Assembly: GCA_947259095.1 (NCBI GenBank)
Contig: CAMYLA010000003.1
Location: 62,001 to 126,000 of the forward strand
Direction of reading: 5' to 3'
Origin: an uncultured Acidimicrobiaceae bacterium
GTDB lineage: Bacteria > Actinomycetota > Acidimicrobiia > Acidimicrobiales > SZUA-35
DNA length: 64,000 nucleotides
Both the position numbers and the translations under genes were made by a program. The notes under the pieces are model-generated. The model was given only the letters and a program-made list of their open reading frames with translations. It ran no database searches and had not been told where the DNA came from. Positions 43,221 through 51,711 of this stretch are shown piece by piece (within the stretch, counting starts at the first letter, position 1; each line of letters begins with the position of its first letter).

Positions 43221-43322
43221 GGTGCTCGTCACTAACCGAGTTTCGCCTGCGGCGAAACTCGCGGCTGGCTGCCGGTGCTCGTCACTAACCGAGATTTCGC
43301 CTGCGGCGAAACTCGCGGCTGG
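43221..43322. repeat. Duplicated 48-bp element with a strong hairpin between divIVA and ileS
   Basis: Two near-identical copies (43221-43268 and 43274-43322, the second with one extra A) start GGTGCTCGTCACTAACCGAG. Each contains an inverted repeat: GAGTTTCGCC-TGC-GGCGAAACTC (43238-43260) in copy 1 and the same with one bulge in copy 2 (43291-43314). A preceding run repeats CTGCCGTTC. Lying between converging genes, the hairpins could terminate transcription in both directions, although no T-tract follows. Confidence 0.75.
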
Positions 43323-43346
43323 TCGGGTTCGGGTCGCGGAGGAGCT

Positions 43347-46300
43347 TCAGCTTCGGGCGGCTGCGACGGCGAAATCGAAGCTGATGTCGTGCTCGCCGAT
43401 CCGAGCGGTGACCGGCAGTTCGTCTCCCGGTGACACTTCGGTGGCCAACACCTGACTCTTGATCCAGTCGAAGTGCGACCGCAGGCTGGTGTCCAACGGG
43501 TCGGGAAGCCCGAGCTTGAGCTCGATCCGATCGGTCACCTGGAGGTCGCGATCCTTCCGCTCCTGTTGGACCAGCCGGACCAGATCGCGGGCATGGCCCT
43601 CCGCCTCCAACTCGGGGGTAACGTCGGTGTCGAGCACCACCACCGCCCGGTTGCCCGGCAGCGGTGCGGCGGCAACCCCGTCCAGGGGCACCAGGCCGAG
43701 GTCGAATTCGTCGGTCGACAGGACGTGCCCGGCCACGGTGACCGTGCCGTCGTCGTTTGCCGACCAGTCCCCGGCCTTGGCCGCCTTGATCACCGTCTGG
43801 ACCTCGCCGCCCAGCTTGGGCCCGAGCACCCGGCCGTTCGGCTGGAGCCGGAACGAGCCGAACGCGTCGACGTCGGTGGTGAGGTCGATGGCTTTGACGT
43901 TGATCTCGTCGGCCAGCAGCTCGGTGAACGGTTCGATGAGCTCCGCGTCGGCCCCGGCGATGGTGGCCCTGGCCAACGGCAACCTGATCCGGAGTCCCCG
44001 CTCGTCCCGCAGTGACAGGGCTGCCGATGCGGCTTCCCTCAGCCGGTCCATGCGCAGCACCAAATCGGGGTCGGCCGGGAACTGGGCCGGATCGGGCCAG
44101 TCCTGCAGGTGCACACTGTCGGCCGCCGAGTCGGCTCCGGTCAGGCCGGTCCAGACCTCCTCGGCCAGGAACGGCAGCAGGGGGGCCGAGACCTTGGCCA
44201 GCGTCAACAGCACCGTAGACAGGGTGTCGAGCGCCTCGGCGTCGACTGCGCCGGCCATACCATTCTCGTTGGTGTTCCAAAACCGCTCCCGACTGCGACG
44301 GATGTACCAGTTCGTCAGCGCGTCGAGGAAGCCCTGGACCGCGGCCGAGGCGCCGGCCAGGTCGTAGGCGTCCAGTTGTTCGGTGGCCGCGTCCACGAGG
44401 TCGTGGGTCTTGGCCAGGATGTAGCGATCCAGCAGGTTCGACGAGTCGGTCCGCCACGACGCCCGGTAGTCATCGGCATTGGCGTAGAGGGTGAAGACTC
44501 GATAGGCGCTCCAGATCGGGTTGAGGACCTGTCGGACCACATCACGAACGTCCGAGCCGTCCCGGTCGATGCGGAGGTCGAGCCCTCGTAGGATCGGCGA
44601 ACTCATGAGATACCAGCGGAGGGCGTCGGAGCCGAGCGTTTCGAAGATCTCCAGCGGATCGGGGTAGTTGCGCAGCTTCTTGGACAGTTTGAGACCCTCG
44701 GCGTCGAGCACGACGCCGTGGCAGATCACATTGGCGAACGCCGGCTTGTCGAACAGCGCCACCGACAGCACATGCATGGTGTAGAACCAGCCCCGGGTCT
44801 GGGCGATGTACTCGACGATGAAATCGGCCGGGTTGTGCTTCTCGAAGAACTCGACGTTCTCGAACGGGTAGTGGTGCTGGGCGTATGGCATCGAGCCGGA
44901 CTCGAACCAGCAGTCCAGTACCTCGGGGACCCGCCGCATCGTCGACTGTCCGGTGGGATCGTCGGGATTGGGGCGGACCAACTCGTCGATGAACGGTCGA
45001 TGAAGGTTGGCCGGGCGCACGCCGAAGTCGGCCTCGATCTCGTCGAGACTGCCGTAGACGTCTATCCGGGGGTAGTTGGGGTCGTCGCTGCGCCAGATCG
45101 GGATGGGCGAGCCCCAGAAGCGGTTGCGGCTGATCGACCAGTCCCTGGCGCCCTCCAACCACTTGCCGAACTGCCCGTCGCGAACATGCTCGGGGATCCA
45201 GTTGATCTGCTGGTTGGCCGCCAGGAGGCGGTCGGTGAGATCGGTGACCCTGACGTACCAGGAGTTGATGGCCCGGTAGATGATCGGCGTGTCGGTTCGC
45301 CAGCAGTGGGGGTAATTGTGATCATAGGTCTCGTGGCGGAGCACGACGCCGCGATCTTTCAGGTGCTTGATCACCTCCGGGTTGGCATCGAACACGTTCA
45401 TGCCGGCGAACTCGGCGATCTCGTCGGTGAAGCGTCCCTCGTCGTCCACCGGCACCACCAGCGAGATGCCGGCCGCCTCGCCGAGCCGCTGATCGTCCTC
45501 ACCGAACCCGGGGGCGATATGGACCACGCCGGTTCCCTCGCCGGTCTCGACGAAGTCGCCGGCGAGGACCCGGAACGAGTTCGCATGGCCGTCGAAGTAA
45601 CGGAACAGGGGCTCATAGGTCCGTTCGACCAGCTCCTGGCCGGTGAAGCGGCCGACCCGTTCCACGTTGCCATCGTTGTCGCCGAGTTCGCGGGCATAGC
45701 GATCGACGGCCGCCTCGGCGAGCACCACCAGGTCTCCGTCGGGGGCCTTCACCACCGCATATTCGACGTCCGGCCCGACCGCAAGGGCAAGGTTGGACGG
45801 CAGGGTCCACGGGGTGGTGGTCCAGGCCAGGATCTTCAGTGGGCCGGCGTCGCCGGGGCGCGCCTCGAGCGTGAACGCCACCGTCAGTGCCGGATCCTGA
45901 CGGGGACGGGTGGCGTCATCGAGCCGAATCTCGAAATTGGCAAGCGGGGTCTCGGCTCCCCAGGAATAGGGCATGACCCGATAGGCCTCGTAGACCAGGC
46001 CCTTGTCCCACAGCTGCTTGAAGGCCCACATCACCGACTCCATGAAGTCGATGTCCATGGTCTTGTAGTCGTTCTCGAAGTCGACCCATCTGGCCTGGCG
46101 GGTGACGTAGCGCTCCCACTCCTTGGTGTAGCGGAGGACCGACGTCTCGCACTGTTTGTTGAACTTGTCGATGCCGTAGTCGAGGATGGCTCGCCGGCCT
46201 GCGACGCCGAGTTCCTTCTCGGTCTCCATTTCGGCGGGCAGACCGTGACAGTCCCAGCCGAATCGGCGCTCCACCCGTTTGCCCCGCATCGTCTGGTAGC

Positions 46301-46541
46301 GGGGGATGACGTCCTTCACGTAGCCGGTCAGCAGGTGCCCGTAGTGGGGTAGGCCGTTGGCGAACGGCGGACCGTCGTTGAAGACATACTGGGCCCCGCC
46401 GGCCGACTCCGGTGGCCGGGCTTCGATCGAAGCCTCGAAGGTCTCGTCCTTGGACCAGCGATCGAGGATCTCCCGCTCCATGGCCGGAAAATCCGATCGC
46501 GGTGGCACGTCTGGATACTTGGTCGACCTCCGGGGGATCAT
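43347..46541 (-). CDS. ileS: Isoleucyl-tRNA synthetase (eukaryotic-like type)
   Basis: Class I synthetase of 1064 residues. The HIGH motif is seen in GLPHYGHLLTGYVKDV, and KMSKS as LKLSKKLRNYPDP. Also present: GWDCHGLPAEMETEKELGV, DYKTMDIDFMESVMWAFKQL, the CP1 editing domain (TTPWTLPSNLALAVG, DDQRLGEAAGISLVVPVDDE) and the C-terminal anticodon-binding region. These features match the long, eukaryote-like type found in mycobacteria, a type known to be naturally less sensitive to mupirocin. The upstream leader on the minus strand has a strong hairpin (46580-46617) but no T-box core was found. Confidence 0.95.
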   Translation of the reverse strand: MIPRRSTKYPDVPPRSDFPAMEREILDRWSKDETFEASIEARPPESAGGAQYVFNDGPPFANGLPHYGHLLTGYVKDVIPRYQTMRGKRVERRFGWDCHGLPAEMETEKELGVAGRRAILDYGIDKFNKQCETSVLRYTKEWERYVTRQARWVDFENDYKTMDIDFMESVMWAFKQLWDKGLVYEAYRVMPYSWGAETPLANFEIRLDDATRPRQDPALTVAFTLEARPGDAGPLKILAWTTTPWTLPSNLALAVGPDVEYAVVKAPDGDLVVLAEAAVDRYARELGDNDGNVERVGRFTGQELVERTYEPLFRYFDGHANSFRVLAGDFVETGEGTGVVHIAPGFGEDDQRLGEAAGISLVVPVDDEGRFTDEIAEFAGMNVFDANPEVIKHLKDRGVVLRHETYDHNYPHCWRTDTPIIYRAINSWYVRVTDLTDRLLAANQQINWIPEHVRDGQFGKWLEGARDWSISRNRFWGSPIPIWRSDDPNYPRIDVYGSLDEIEADFGVRPANLHRPFIDELVRPNPDDPTGQSTMRRVPEVLDCWFESGSMPYAQHHYPFENVEFFEKHNPADFIVEYIAQTRGWFYTMHVLSVALFDKPAFANVICHGVVLDAEGLKLSKKLRNYPDPLEIFETLGSDALRWYLMSSPILRGLDLRIDRDGSDVRDVVRQVLNPIWSAYRVFTLYANADDYRASWRTDSSNLLDRYILAKTHDLVDAATEQLDAYDLAGASAAVQGFLDALTNWYIRRSRERFWNTNENGMAGAVDAEALDTLSTVLLTLAKVSAPLLPFLAEEVWTGLTGADSAADSVHLQDWPDPAQFPADPDLVLRMDRLREAASAALSLRDERGLRIRLPLARATIAGADAELIEPFTELLADEINVKAIDLTTDVDAFGSFRLQPNGRVLGPKLGGEVQTVIKAAKAGDWSANDDGTVTVAGHVLSTDEFDLGLVPLDGVAAAPLPGNRAVVVLDTDVTPELEAEGHARDLVRLVQQERKDRDLQVTDRIELKLGLPDPLDTSLRSHFDWIKSQVLATEVSPGDELPVTARIGEHDISFDFAVAAARS

Positions 46542-46579
46542 GAGGTCACCCTATCTCCGACCACGCTTGAGCGACGGCC

Positions 46580-46617
46580 ATTTCCGGGGCCCCGGACCCC
46601 GGCGCAGGCCCGGAAAT
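46580..46617 (-). promoter_or_regulatory. Leader hairpin upstream of ileS
   Basis: Perfect 9-bp arms ATTTCCGGG (46580-46588) and CCCGGAAAT (46609-46617), extended by two inner pairs, lie 39-76 nt before the ileS ATG. They could act in cis on ileS translation. The conserved T-box TGGNACCGCG was looked for on the minus strand in 46542-46808 and not found. Confidence 0.4.
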
Positions 46618-46703
46618 TGGGGGTCCGACAGCGATTTCGATGGCGGATTTCTGGTCTCCGGGAACAAACAGGCGGCGATTTCCGTTAGATCGAAACGTGG
46701 TCG

Positions 46704-46733
46704 TTGGTGGAGGCGGCTCGGAACCTCTACACT
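46704..46733 (+). promoter_or_regulatory. Possible promoter for the DksA-like gene
   Basis: TTGGTG at 46704-46709 and TACACT at 46728-46733, with an 18-bp spacer, form a weak housekeeping-type promoter 76 bp before the GTG start. The 267-bp gap must also hold the divergent ileS promoter. Confidence 0.3.
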
Positions 46734-46808
46734 ACGCCGACCTTTCGCCCAGCAATCCGAGGGGCCCTGTTCAGCCGTAAGGCAGCAAAGGCACGGTGAA
46801 GTCGAAGA

Positions 46809-47513
46809 GTGTCAGCGAAAAAGAAGGCCGGTAAGAAGGCCCCGACGAAAAAGGCGGCGGCCAAGAAGGCGTCCGCAAAATCGACAACCACCAGGAAAGC
46901 CGCGGCCAAGGCTCCAGCCAAGAAGACCACGAGCAAACAGACCACCAAGAAACAGACAACCAAGAAACAGACAACCAGCAAGACGGCCAAGAAAGCGACG
47001 GCCTCCACGGCCAAGTCGGCTCCGGCCAAGAAAGCGGCAGCCGGCTCGGCTGCGACAAAAGCGGCTCCGGCCAAGAAAGTGAAGATGCGCGCCGATTCAA
47101 AACCCACCCCACCCGAGGAACGAACGATCCCCGCCAAGTACAAGTACCTGCACGACGAAAAATGGCTGCAGGGCCAGCGGGAATCACTGCTCCGGGAACG
47201 GGCCAGCTACACCACCAGCGCCGACCGGCTGGCGGCCGAGGCGGCCGCCCTGATGGCCGATCGCGAACCGGGCGACGTCCAGTTCGACGAGGAGTCGGGC
47301 GAAGGAGACACGATCGCCGTCGAACGCGATCGGGATCTCGCCCTGTCGGCTGCGGCCCGGCAGTCGGTGTCGGAGATCGACGCCGCACTTGCCCGCCTCG
47401 ATGCCAACACCTATGGAATGTGCATCGCCGGCGACGACATCATCCCCCGAGAGCGGCTCGAGGCCATTCCGGAGGCCGCAGTATGCGTCATGCACAAGAC
47501 GCTGATGTTCTGA
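46809..47513 (+). CDS. DksA/TraR-like protein with Lys/Ala-rich tail
   Basis: A 234-residue two-part protein. The first ~95 residues are Lys/Ala/Thr repeats (KKAAAKKASAKSTTTRKAAA), similar to histone H1-like tails that bind nucleic acid. The rest is a DksA/TraR-type coiled coil (LLRERASYTTSADRLAAEAA) ending in a zinc-finger-like LDANTYGMCIAGDDI and AAVCVMHKTLMF. The finger keeps only two of the usual four cysteines, at positions that normally read CxxC, so metal binding is doubtful. DksA homologues bind RNA polymerase; related fusions occur in actinobacteria. The GTG start is tentative. Its 3' end overlaps lspA by 31 bp. Confidence 0.75.
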   Translation: MSAKKKAGKKAPTKKAAAKKASAKSTTTRKAAAKAPAKKTTSKQTTKKQTTKKQTTSKTAKKATASTAKSAPAKKAAAGSAATKAAPAKKVKMRADSKPTPPEERTIPAKYKYLHDEKWLQGQRESLLRERASYTTSADRLAAEAAALMADREPGDVQFDEESGEGDTIAVERDRDLALSAAARQSVSEIDAALARLDANTYGMCIAGDDIIPRERLEAIPEAAVCVMHKTLMF

Positions 47514-48175
47514 GCACCGGAGCCGTCCCGAACATCAGGAGATCACTCCGTTTGGCCGTCCCCATCGCGGTGGTGGTGGCGTTCGTCGACCAGTTGACGA
47601 AGCGGTGGGCCCTCGACACCCTCGAACCCGGCTCGTGTGCCAACCCCGATGCCTGCATCGATCTTTTCGCAGGGGCCCGGTTCCACCTGGTGTTCAACAC
47701 CGGTGCTGCCTTCACCAGCGGCAGCGGCTACGGCCCGGTGCTGGCGGTGCTGGCCATGGTGATGGCCGCGGTGCTGCTGTTCCTGGCCTCCAGACGGACC
47801 GACCGGTTCGGCATCGTCCTGTTCGGTCTGATCGTCGGTGGTGCCATCGGAAACCTGATCGACCGGGTGTTCCGGGCCGACGACGGCCTGTTCTCCGGTG
47901 CGGTCGTTGACTTCATCGACCTCGGTTGGTGGCCGGTGTTCAACATCGCCGACTCGGCGATCGTGGTCGGCGTCGCCGCCTTCGTGGTATTGAGCTTCTT
48001 GGGTCACGACGATGCCACCGGTCAGGCCGTTCGGCCCACCGAGACTTCCACCGAGCTCGACGGCGACGCCCTCGGTGACTCGGGTCGGGCCCTCGGTGAC
48101 TCGGGTCGGGCCCTCGGTGACTCGGGTCGGGCCCTCGGTGACTCGGGTCGCCCACTCGGTGACCTGGTCGAGTGA
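47483..48175 (+). CDS. lspA: Signal peptidase II with VNTR-encoded tail
   Basis: Aspartic membrane protease that cleaves signal peptides from diacylglyceryl prolipoproteins. The 230-residue protein has four hydrophobic segments and the five family boxes: DQLTKRWALD, VFNTGAAFTSGSG, GGAIGNLIDRVFR (catalytic Asp), VVDFIDLG and WPVFNIADSAIVVGV (second Asp). The usual length is ~160-200; here a C-terminal tail with four tandem ALGDSGR units adds ~45 residues. The ATG at 47483 has GGAGG 7 nt upstream and lies inside the previous gene. Its stop overlaps the pseudouridine synthase GTG. Confidence 0.9.
   Translation: MRHAQDADVLSTGAVPNIRRSLRLAVPIAVVVAFVDQLTKRWALDTLEPGSCANPDACIDLFAGARFHLVFNTGAAFTSGSGYGPVLAVLAMVMAAVLLFLASRRTDRFGIVLFGLIVGGAIGNLIDRVFRADDGLFSGAVVDFIDLGWWPVFNIADSAIVVGVAAFVVLSFLGHDDATGQAVRPTETSTELDGDALGDSGRALGDSGRALGDSGRALGDSGRPLGDLVE
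48068..48170 (+). repeat. 21-bp tandem repeat inside lspA
   Basis: Four exact or near-exact units beginning GCCCTCGGTGACTCGGG at 48068, 48089, 48110 and 48131, plus a diverged partial unit from 48152. The unit length is a multiple of 3, so copy changes keep the frame and alter only the number of LGDSGRA repeats in the cytosolic tail. Confidence 0.9.
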
Positions 48176-49107
48176 GCGACCCGACCATCATCTCGGAGTC
48201 GATACCCGAGGCGTTGCGTGGCGAGCGGATCGATCGCATCGTCGCCTTCGTCGCCGACGTCTCCCGGCGGGATGCGGTCGCCCTGATCACATCGGGAGGG
48301 GTGCTGCTCGACGGCCAACGGCCTGATAAACCATCGTTGCGGGTCGATGCCGGCTCGGTGGTGACGATCGAGGTGCCGGAGCCGTCACCGGGTCTGCTGC
48401 CGGATCCCGATGTGGAGTTGGCGCTGGTCCACGTCGACGACCAGGTGATCGTCGTCGACAAACCCTCCGACCTGGTGGTCCATCCGGGATCGGGGGTCAA
48501 GGACTCGACGCTGGCCAACGGGCTGCTGGCCCGGTTTCCGGACATCGCCGGTGTCGGTGAGCCGCTGCGCCCCGGAATCGTCCATCGCCTCGATCGGGGC
48601 ACGTCCGGGGTACTGATGGTGGCCAGGACTGATGCGGCCTATGACAGTCTCGTCGCCCAGCTGGCGGCCAGGACGGTCTCCCGGGTCTACCGGGTGCTGG
48701 TGGGTGGCCTGGTCGAGGCCGAGGCAGGGTTGGTCGACGCCCCGTTGGGGCGATCGCTTCGCGACCCGACCCGGCGGGCGGTGGTGGCCGACGGCAAGGA
48801 CGCCAGGACCCGTTACGAGGTGCTGGAGCGGTTCGGCGACCACGACTGCACCCTGTTGGCCTGCCGGCTGGAGACCGGCCGAACCCATCAGATCCGGGCC
48901 CACCTGTCGGCAATCGAGCACCCGGTCATCGGTGACGAACGATACGGAGGGGAACGGCTGGAAGGCTTGAACCGGCCGTTCCTCCATGCCGCCCACCTCG
49001 GCTTCGATCACCCTGCCACCGGCCAGCGGATGGGGTTCGATTCGCCGCTGCCCAAGGAGCTGGAGGCGGTACTCAGTCGGCTGTCGGATCGGCCGCGGGC
49101 CGGATGA
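48172..49107 (+). CDS. rluD: RluD-family ribosomal RNA pseudouridine synthase
   Basis: A 311-residue RluA/RluD-type enzyme. An N-terminal S4 RNA-binding domain (RIDRIVAFVADVSRRDAVAL) is followed by the catalytic motif PGIVHRLDRGTSGVLMVART with the nucleophilic Asp. IEVTKPSDLVVHP-like VVDKPSDLVVHPG and the C-terminal ETGRTHQIRAHLSAIEHPV with DERYGG complete it. The exact uridine target (probably helix 69 of 23S rRNA) is by family. The GTG start overlaps the lspA stop as GTGA; lspA-rluD is a common bacterial pair. The 3' end overlaps the convergent nitroreductase gene by 35 bp. Confidence 0.9.
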   Translation: MSDPTIISESIPEALRGERIDRIVAFVADVSRRDAVALITSGGVLLDGQRPDKPSLRVDAGSVVTIEVPEPSPGLLPDPDVELALVHVDDQVIVVDKPSDLVVHPGSGVKDSTLANGLLARFPDIAGVGEPLRPGIVHRLDRGTSGVLMVARTDAAYDSLVAQLAARTVSRVYRVLVGGLVEAEAGLVDAPLGRSLRDPTRRAVVADGKDARTRYEVLERFGDHDCTLLACRLETGRTHQIRAHLSAIEHPVIGDERYGGERLEGLNRPFLHAAHLGFDHPATGQRMGFDSPLPKELEAVLSRLSDRPRAG

Positions 49108-49699
49108 TCACCTGATCGATGGGCGGTCGCGGCCTGCCGGCCGAGCGGCCCGGCTCATCGTCGACCGGGTGTCCGATGGCCACCGTGGCTGCCAGCCGGA
49201 GCCGGTCCGGGAGATCGAACGCGGCCCTGATGGCCGGCTCGTGATCGAAGGGTCCGAACAGGCAGGCGCCGAGGCCGGCGTCGGCCACCAGCAACAGCAG
49301 GTTCTGGATCACCGCCCCGACGTCGACCCACCAGTAGGGCACGGGCCACCGGTCGACCGAGTGGCCTCGGCCGGCGGCCACCTTGTCAGGCTCGGAGTAG
49401 CGGCTCAGATACAGGTCGGGGTCGGTGGTGACCAGGATCAGTGCCGGCGCCCGCAGCAGCCCCTGCCAGCGGAACGTCGCCCGCCTCGAGGCCGGGCCGT
49501 CGTCTGGCAGGGTGGTGTCCCAGTAGTGGTCGACCAGGTCCGGCCGGTCGAGCACCACGAACCCTGCGGCCTGGGTGTTCCCCGCCGATGGTGCCCGCCG
49601 GGCCAGGTCGAGCAGGCGGTCCAGTGTTTCGGCTTCGACGGGGGCGTCGCTGAAGGTCCTGATCATGCGGCGGGCGCCGATGGCGGCCCTCAGCTCCAT
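49073..49699 (-). CDS. Nitroreductase-family flavoprotein
   Basis: A 208-residue FMN-dependent oxidoreductase. It begins MELRAAIGARRMIRTFSDAP, with the FMN-binding Arg pair and LLDLARRAPSAGNTQAAGF. Later comes DVGAVIQNLLLLVADAGLGA, the dimer helix of the family, and ACLFGPFDH. F420-dependent and FMN-dependent members cannot be told apart here; the substrate is unknown. It converges with rluD and overlaps it by 35 bp. The Rrf2 regulator gene lies 82 bp upstream on the same strand. Confidence 0.8.
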   Translation of the reverse strand: MELRAAIGARRMIRTFSDAPVEAETLDRLLDLARRAPSAGNTQAAGFVVLDRPDLVDHYWDTTLPDDGPASRRATFRWQGLLRAPALILVTTDPDLYLSRYSEPDKVAAGRGHSVDRWPVPYWWVDVGAVIQNLLLLVADAGLGACLFGPFDHEPAIRAAFDLPDRLRLAATVAIGHPVDDEPGRSAGRPRPPIDQVIIRPAADPTAD

Positions 49700-49781
49700 C
49701 GAGGGCCATCTCCTGTGAGTCCGACCACTGAGGCGGTGGCCGACGGGGCGGCGGTTCCCGGAGGTCGCCGGCCGACGGCGG

Positions 49782-50219
49782 TCAGCCGGGCCACGGACGG
49801 TTGCCGGCGGCCATGGCTGCGATGTCGGCGAGGGTGAAGTTCTCCAGCTGCTCCCGCATCTTGTTGCCGACGGTGTGCCAGATCGAGAGCAACACACACT
49901 GCCCCTCGTGGTCGCAGGCGCCGTCGGTGTGGGGTTCGCCGAAATCACCGAGGGCGATCGGGCCGTCGACCGCTCGAACGATCTCGGCCAGGTTTATCTC
50001 GCAGGGAGGCCTGGCCAACACGTACCCGCCGCCAACCCCACGCTTCGACTTGACCAGCCCGGCGCCCTTGAGAGCCAGCAGAATCTGTTCCAGGTAGGGC
50101 TGGGGGAGTCCGGTTCGCTCTGCGATGTCGCGGACCGTCGTCGGCCCGCTGCCGGCTCCGTGGAGCGCCAACGACAGCAGGGCCCGGCTGGCGTAGTCGC
50201 CGCGGGTGGAAACTCTCAC
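49782..50219 (-). CDS. Rrf2-family transcriptional regulator
   Basis: A 145-residue winged-helix regulator. The family start RVSTRGDYASRALLSLALHG is followed by the recognition region IAERTGLPQPYLEQILLALK and the wing KSKRGVGGGYVLARPP. Iron-sulfur relatives (IscR, NsrR) use three cysteines; here only CDHEGQC (C-x5-C) and an earlier PPCEI are present, while the position matching IscR Cys92 is not Cys. A different cluster ligation or redox-independent function is possible. A palindrome lies in the divergent region at 50405-50419. Confidence 0.82.
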   Translation of the reverse strand: MRVSTRGDYASRALLSLALHGAGSGPTTVRDIAERTGLPQPYLEQILLALKGAGLVKSKRGVGGGYVLARPPCEINLAEIVRAVDGPIALGDFGEPHTDGACDHEGQCVLLSIWHTVGNKMREQLENFTLADIAAMAAGNRPWPG

Positions 50220-50404
50220 CGGTCGATCACGACCATGATGCTCGGGGTTGTTGTCACTGGATCACTCGCTCGATCGCTCGGCGGCCCGCCGAGAAGCCGG
50301 TTCCCGGTGCCTGGCGACAACCGGGCCGGGTGCCGGTTGGACTGCGCGAGCTCGTCTCGTTATACAGTAGCGCTGCCGGGCCGTCTGCGACGTTTCCGGT
50401 AGAT

Positions 50405-50419
50405 TGTCGGACTCCGACA
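50405..50419. promoter_or_regulatory. 15-bp palindrome between rrf2 and the phosphodiesterase-like gene
   Basis: TGTCGGA and TCCGACA flank a single C, 75 bp before the plus-strand start and 186 bp before rrf2. It is a candidate operator. No link to the Rrf2 protein is shown. Confidence 0.35.
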
Positions 50420-50493
50420 GCGTCGGTTGCCGCCGCCGCACGGCGGCCTAGCCTGGAGGTAGTGCTTTGTTGTCGACCGACCGGGCAGGAGCG

Positions 50494-51591
50494 ATGATGG
50501 AGCAACCGATACCCCCCGCATTCGGGCACGGCTGCATCACCGACTTGATGCCGGCACTTCTGGGGGAATCGGGTGAGAGCCCGGCCCTGCCCGTCGGGTT
50601 CGGCCGGGGGCCACGGGTCCTGCTGGTACTGGACGGCCTCGGCTGGGACCAGCTGCAAGATCACCGCGACATCGCCCCGACATTGTCGCGGTTCGAGGGC
50701 GGACCGATCACCACCGTGGCACCGTCGACGACCGCAGCGGCGCTGCCGTCGATCACGACGTCGCTGTCGCCGGGCGAACACGGTCTCATCGGCTACCGGA
50801 TCGTCGTCGACGACTCGGTGCTCAATTGCCTGCGATGGGGCACCCCGGATCGGCCCGATGCCCGCAAGACGATCCCGCCGATCACGCTGCAGCCATACGA
50901 GCCCTTCCTCGGCACCGCGCTCCCGCTCGTCACCAAGGCCGAGTTCCGGCGATCCGGTTTCTCCGAGGCCCACCTCCGTGGCGGCCGTCTCGTCGGCTAT
51001 CGAACGACCGCGGTGCTGGTCCACGAGGTGGCAAGGTTGATCCGGGAAGGGGAGTCCGCGGTCTACGCCTACTACGACGGCGTCGACAAGGTGGCCCACG
51101 AATACGGGTTGGGTTCGGAGTACCGGGCGGAGCTGGCCTTCGTCGATCGACTGGTGGCCGACGTGCTCGAGACGGTCCCGACCGGCACCACGGTGATCGT
51201 CACCGCCGACCACGGCCAGGTGGATTGTGGCGCCGGTCTGCTCCCCATCCACCCCGACGTACTGGCCAGTACGTCATTGCTGTCCGGCGAGGCCCGGTTC
51301 CGGTGGTTGCATGCGGCGGGCGGCGCCGGCGCCGAACTGCTGGCCGCGGCGTCGGAACACCATGGCCACCATGCATGGGTCCGAAGCCTGGAACAGATGC
51401 TCGACGAGCACTGGTTCGGCCACAAGGTGTCCGATGACGTCCAGTCCCGGCTCGGCGACGTCGCCCTGTTGCCATTCGAGGACACCGGCTTCGAGGACCC
51501 TGACGACACCGGCCCGATGGAACTGATCGGCCGTCACGGCTCGTTGACCGCGGCCGAGATGTACGTCCCCTGTATCGCAGCAACCGCCTGA
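50494..51591 (+). CDS. Alkaline-phosphatase-superfamily nucleotide pyrophosphatase/phosphodiesterase-like protein
   Basis: A 365-residue member of the alkaline phosphatase superfamily. Candidate metal ligands and nucleophile are: Asp in LLVLDGLGWD, Thr in VAPSTTAAALPSITTSL, AYYDGVDKVAHEYG, VTADHGQVDCG and the last His in IGRHGSLTAAEMYVP. No signal peptide is visible, so it is probably cytosolic. The substrate (nucleotide, phosphonate or phosphodiester) is undetermined. AGGAG lies 2-5 nt before two adjacent ATGs (50494, 50497). A TTG further upstream is less likely. Confidence 0.78.
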   Translation: MMEQPIPPAFGHGCITDLMPALLGESGESPALPVGFGRGPRVLLVLDGLGWDQLQDHRDIAPTLSRFEGGPITTVAPSTTAAALPSITTSLSPGEHGLIGYRIVVDDSVLNCLRWGTPDRPDARKTIPPITLQPYEPFLGTALPLVTKAEFRRSGFSEAHLRGGRLVGYRTTAVLVHEVARLIREGESAVYAYYDGVDKVAHEYGLGSEYRAELAFVDRLVADVLETVPTGTTVIVTADHGQVDCGAGLLPIHPDVLASTSLLSGEARFRWLHAAGGAGAELLAAASEHHGHHAWVRSLEQMLDEHWFGHKVSDDVQSRLGDVALLPFEDTGFEDPDDTGPMELIGRHGSLTAAEMYVPCIAATA

Positions 51592-51711
51592 GCCGTCGCC
51601 CGGCATCCGGTCCACGGTCGCCTCCCTTCCCGGGGCCTGCGACCGCAGCGCCTCCGGCCACGGCGCAGGCCGGGGTAGCCGCCATCCGGTCCTGGAGATA
51701 GAACGGTAGCT

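Noticed and set aside
43222-43455. Small plus-strand open frame (77 codons) in the divIVA-ileS gap
   Set aside because: It is built from the duplicated hairpin element and then runs antisense into ileS; the protein is a repeat of its own DNA repeat and has no ribosome site.
46542-46808. T-box riboswitch upstream of ileS
   Set aside because: The conserved TGGNACCGCG core was not found on the minus strand; only a plain hairpin is visible.
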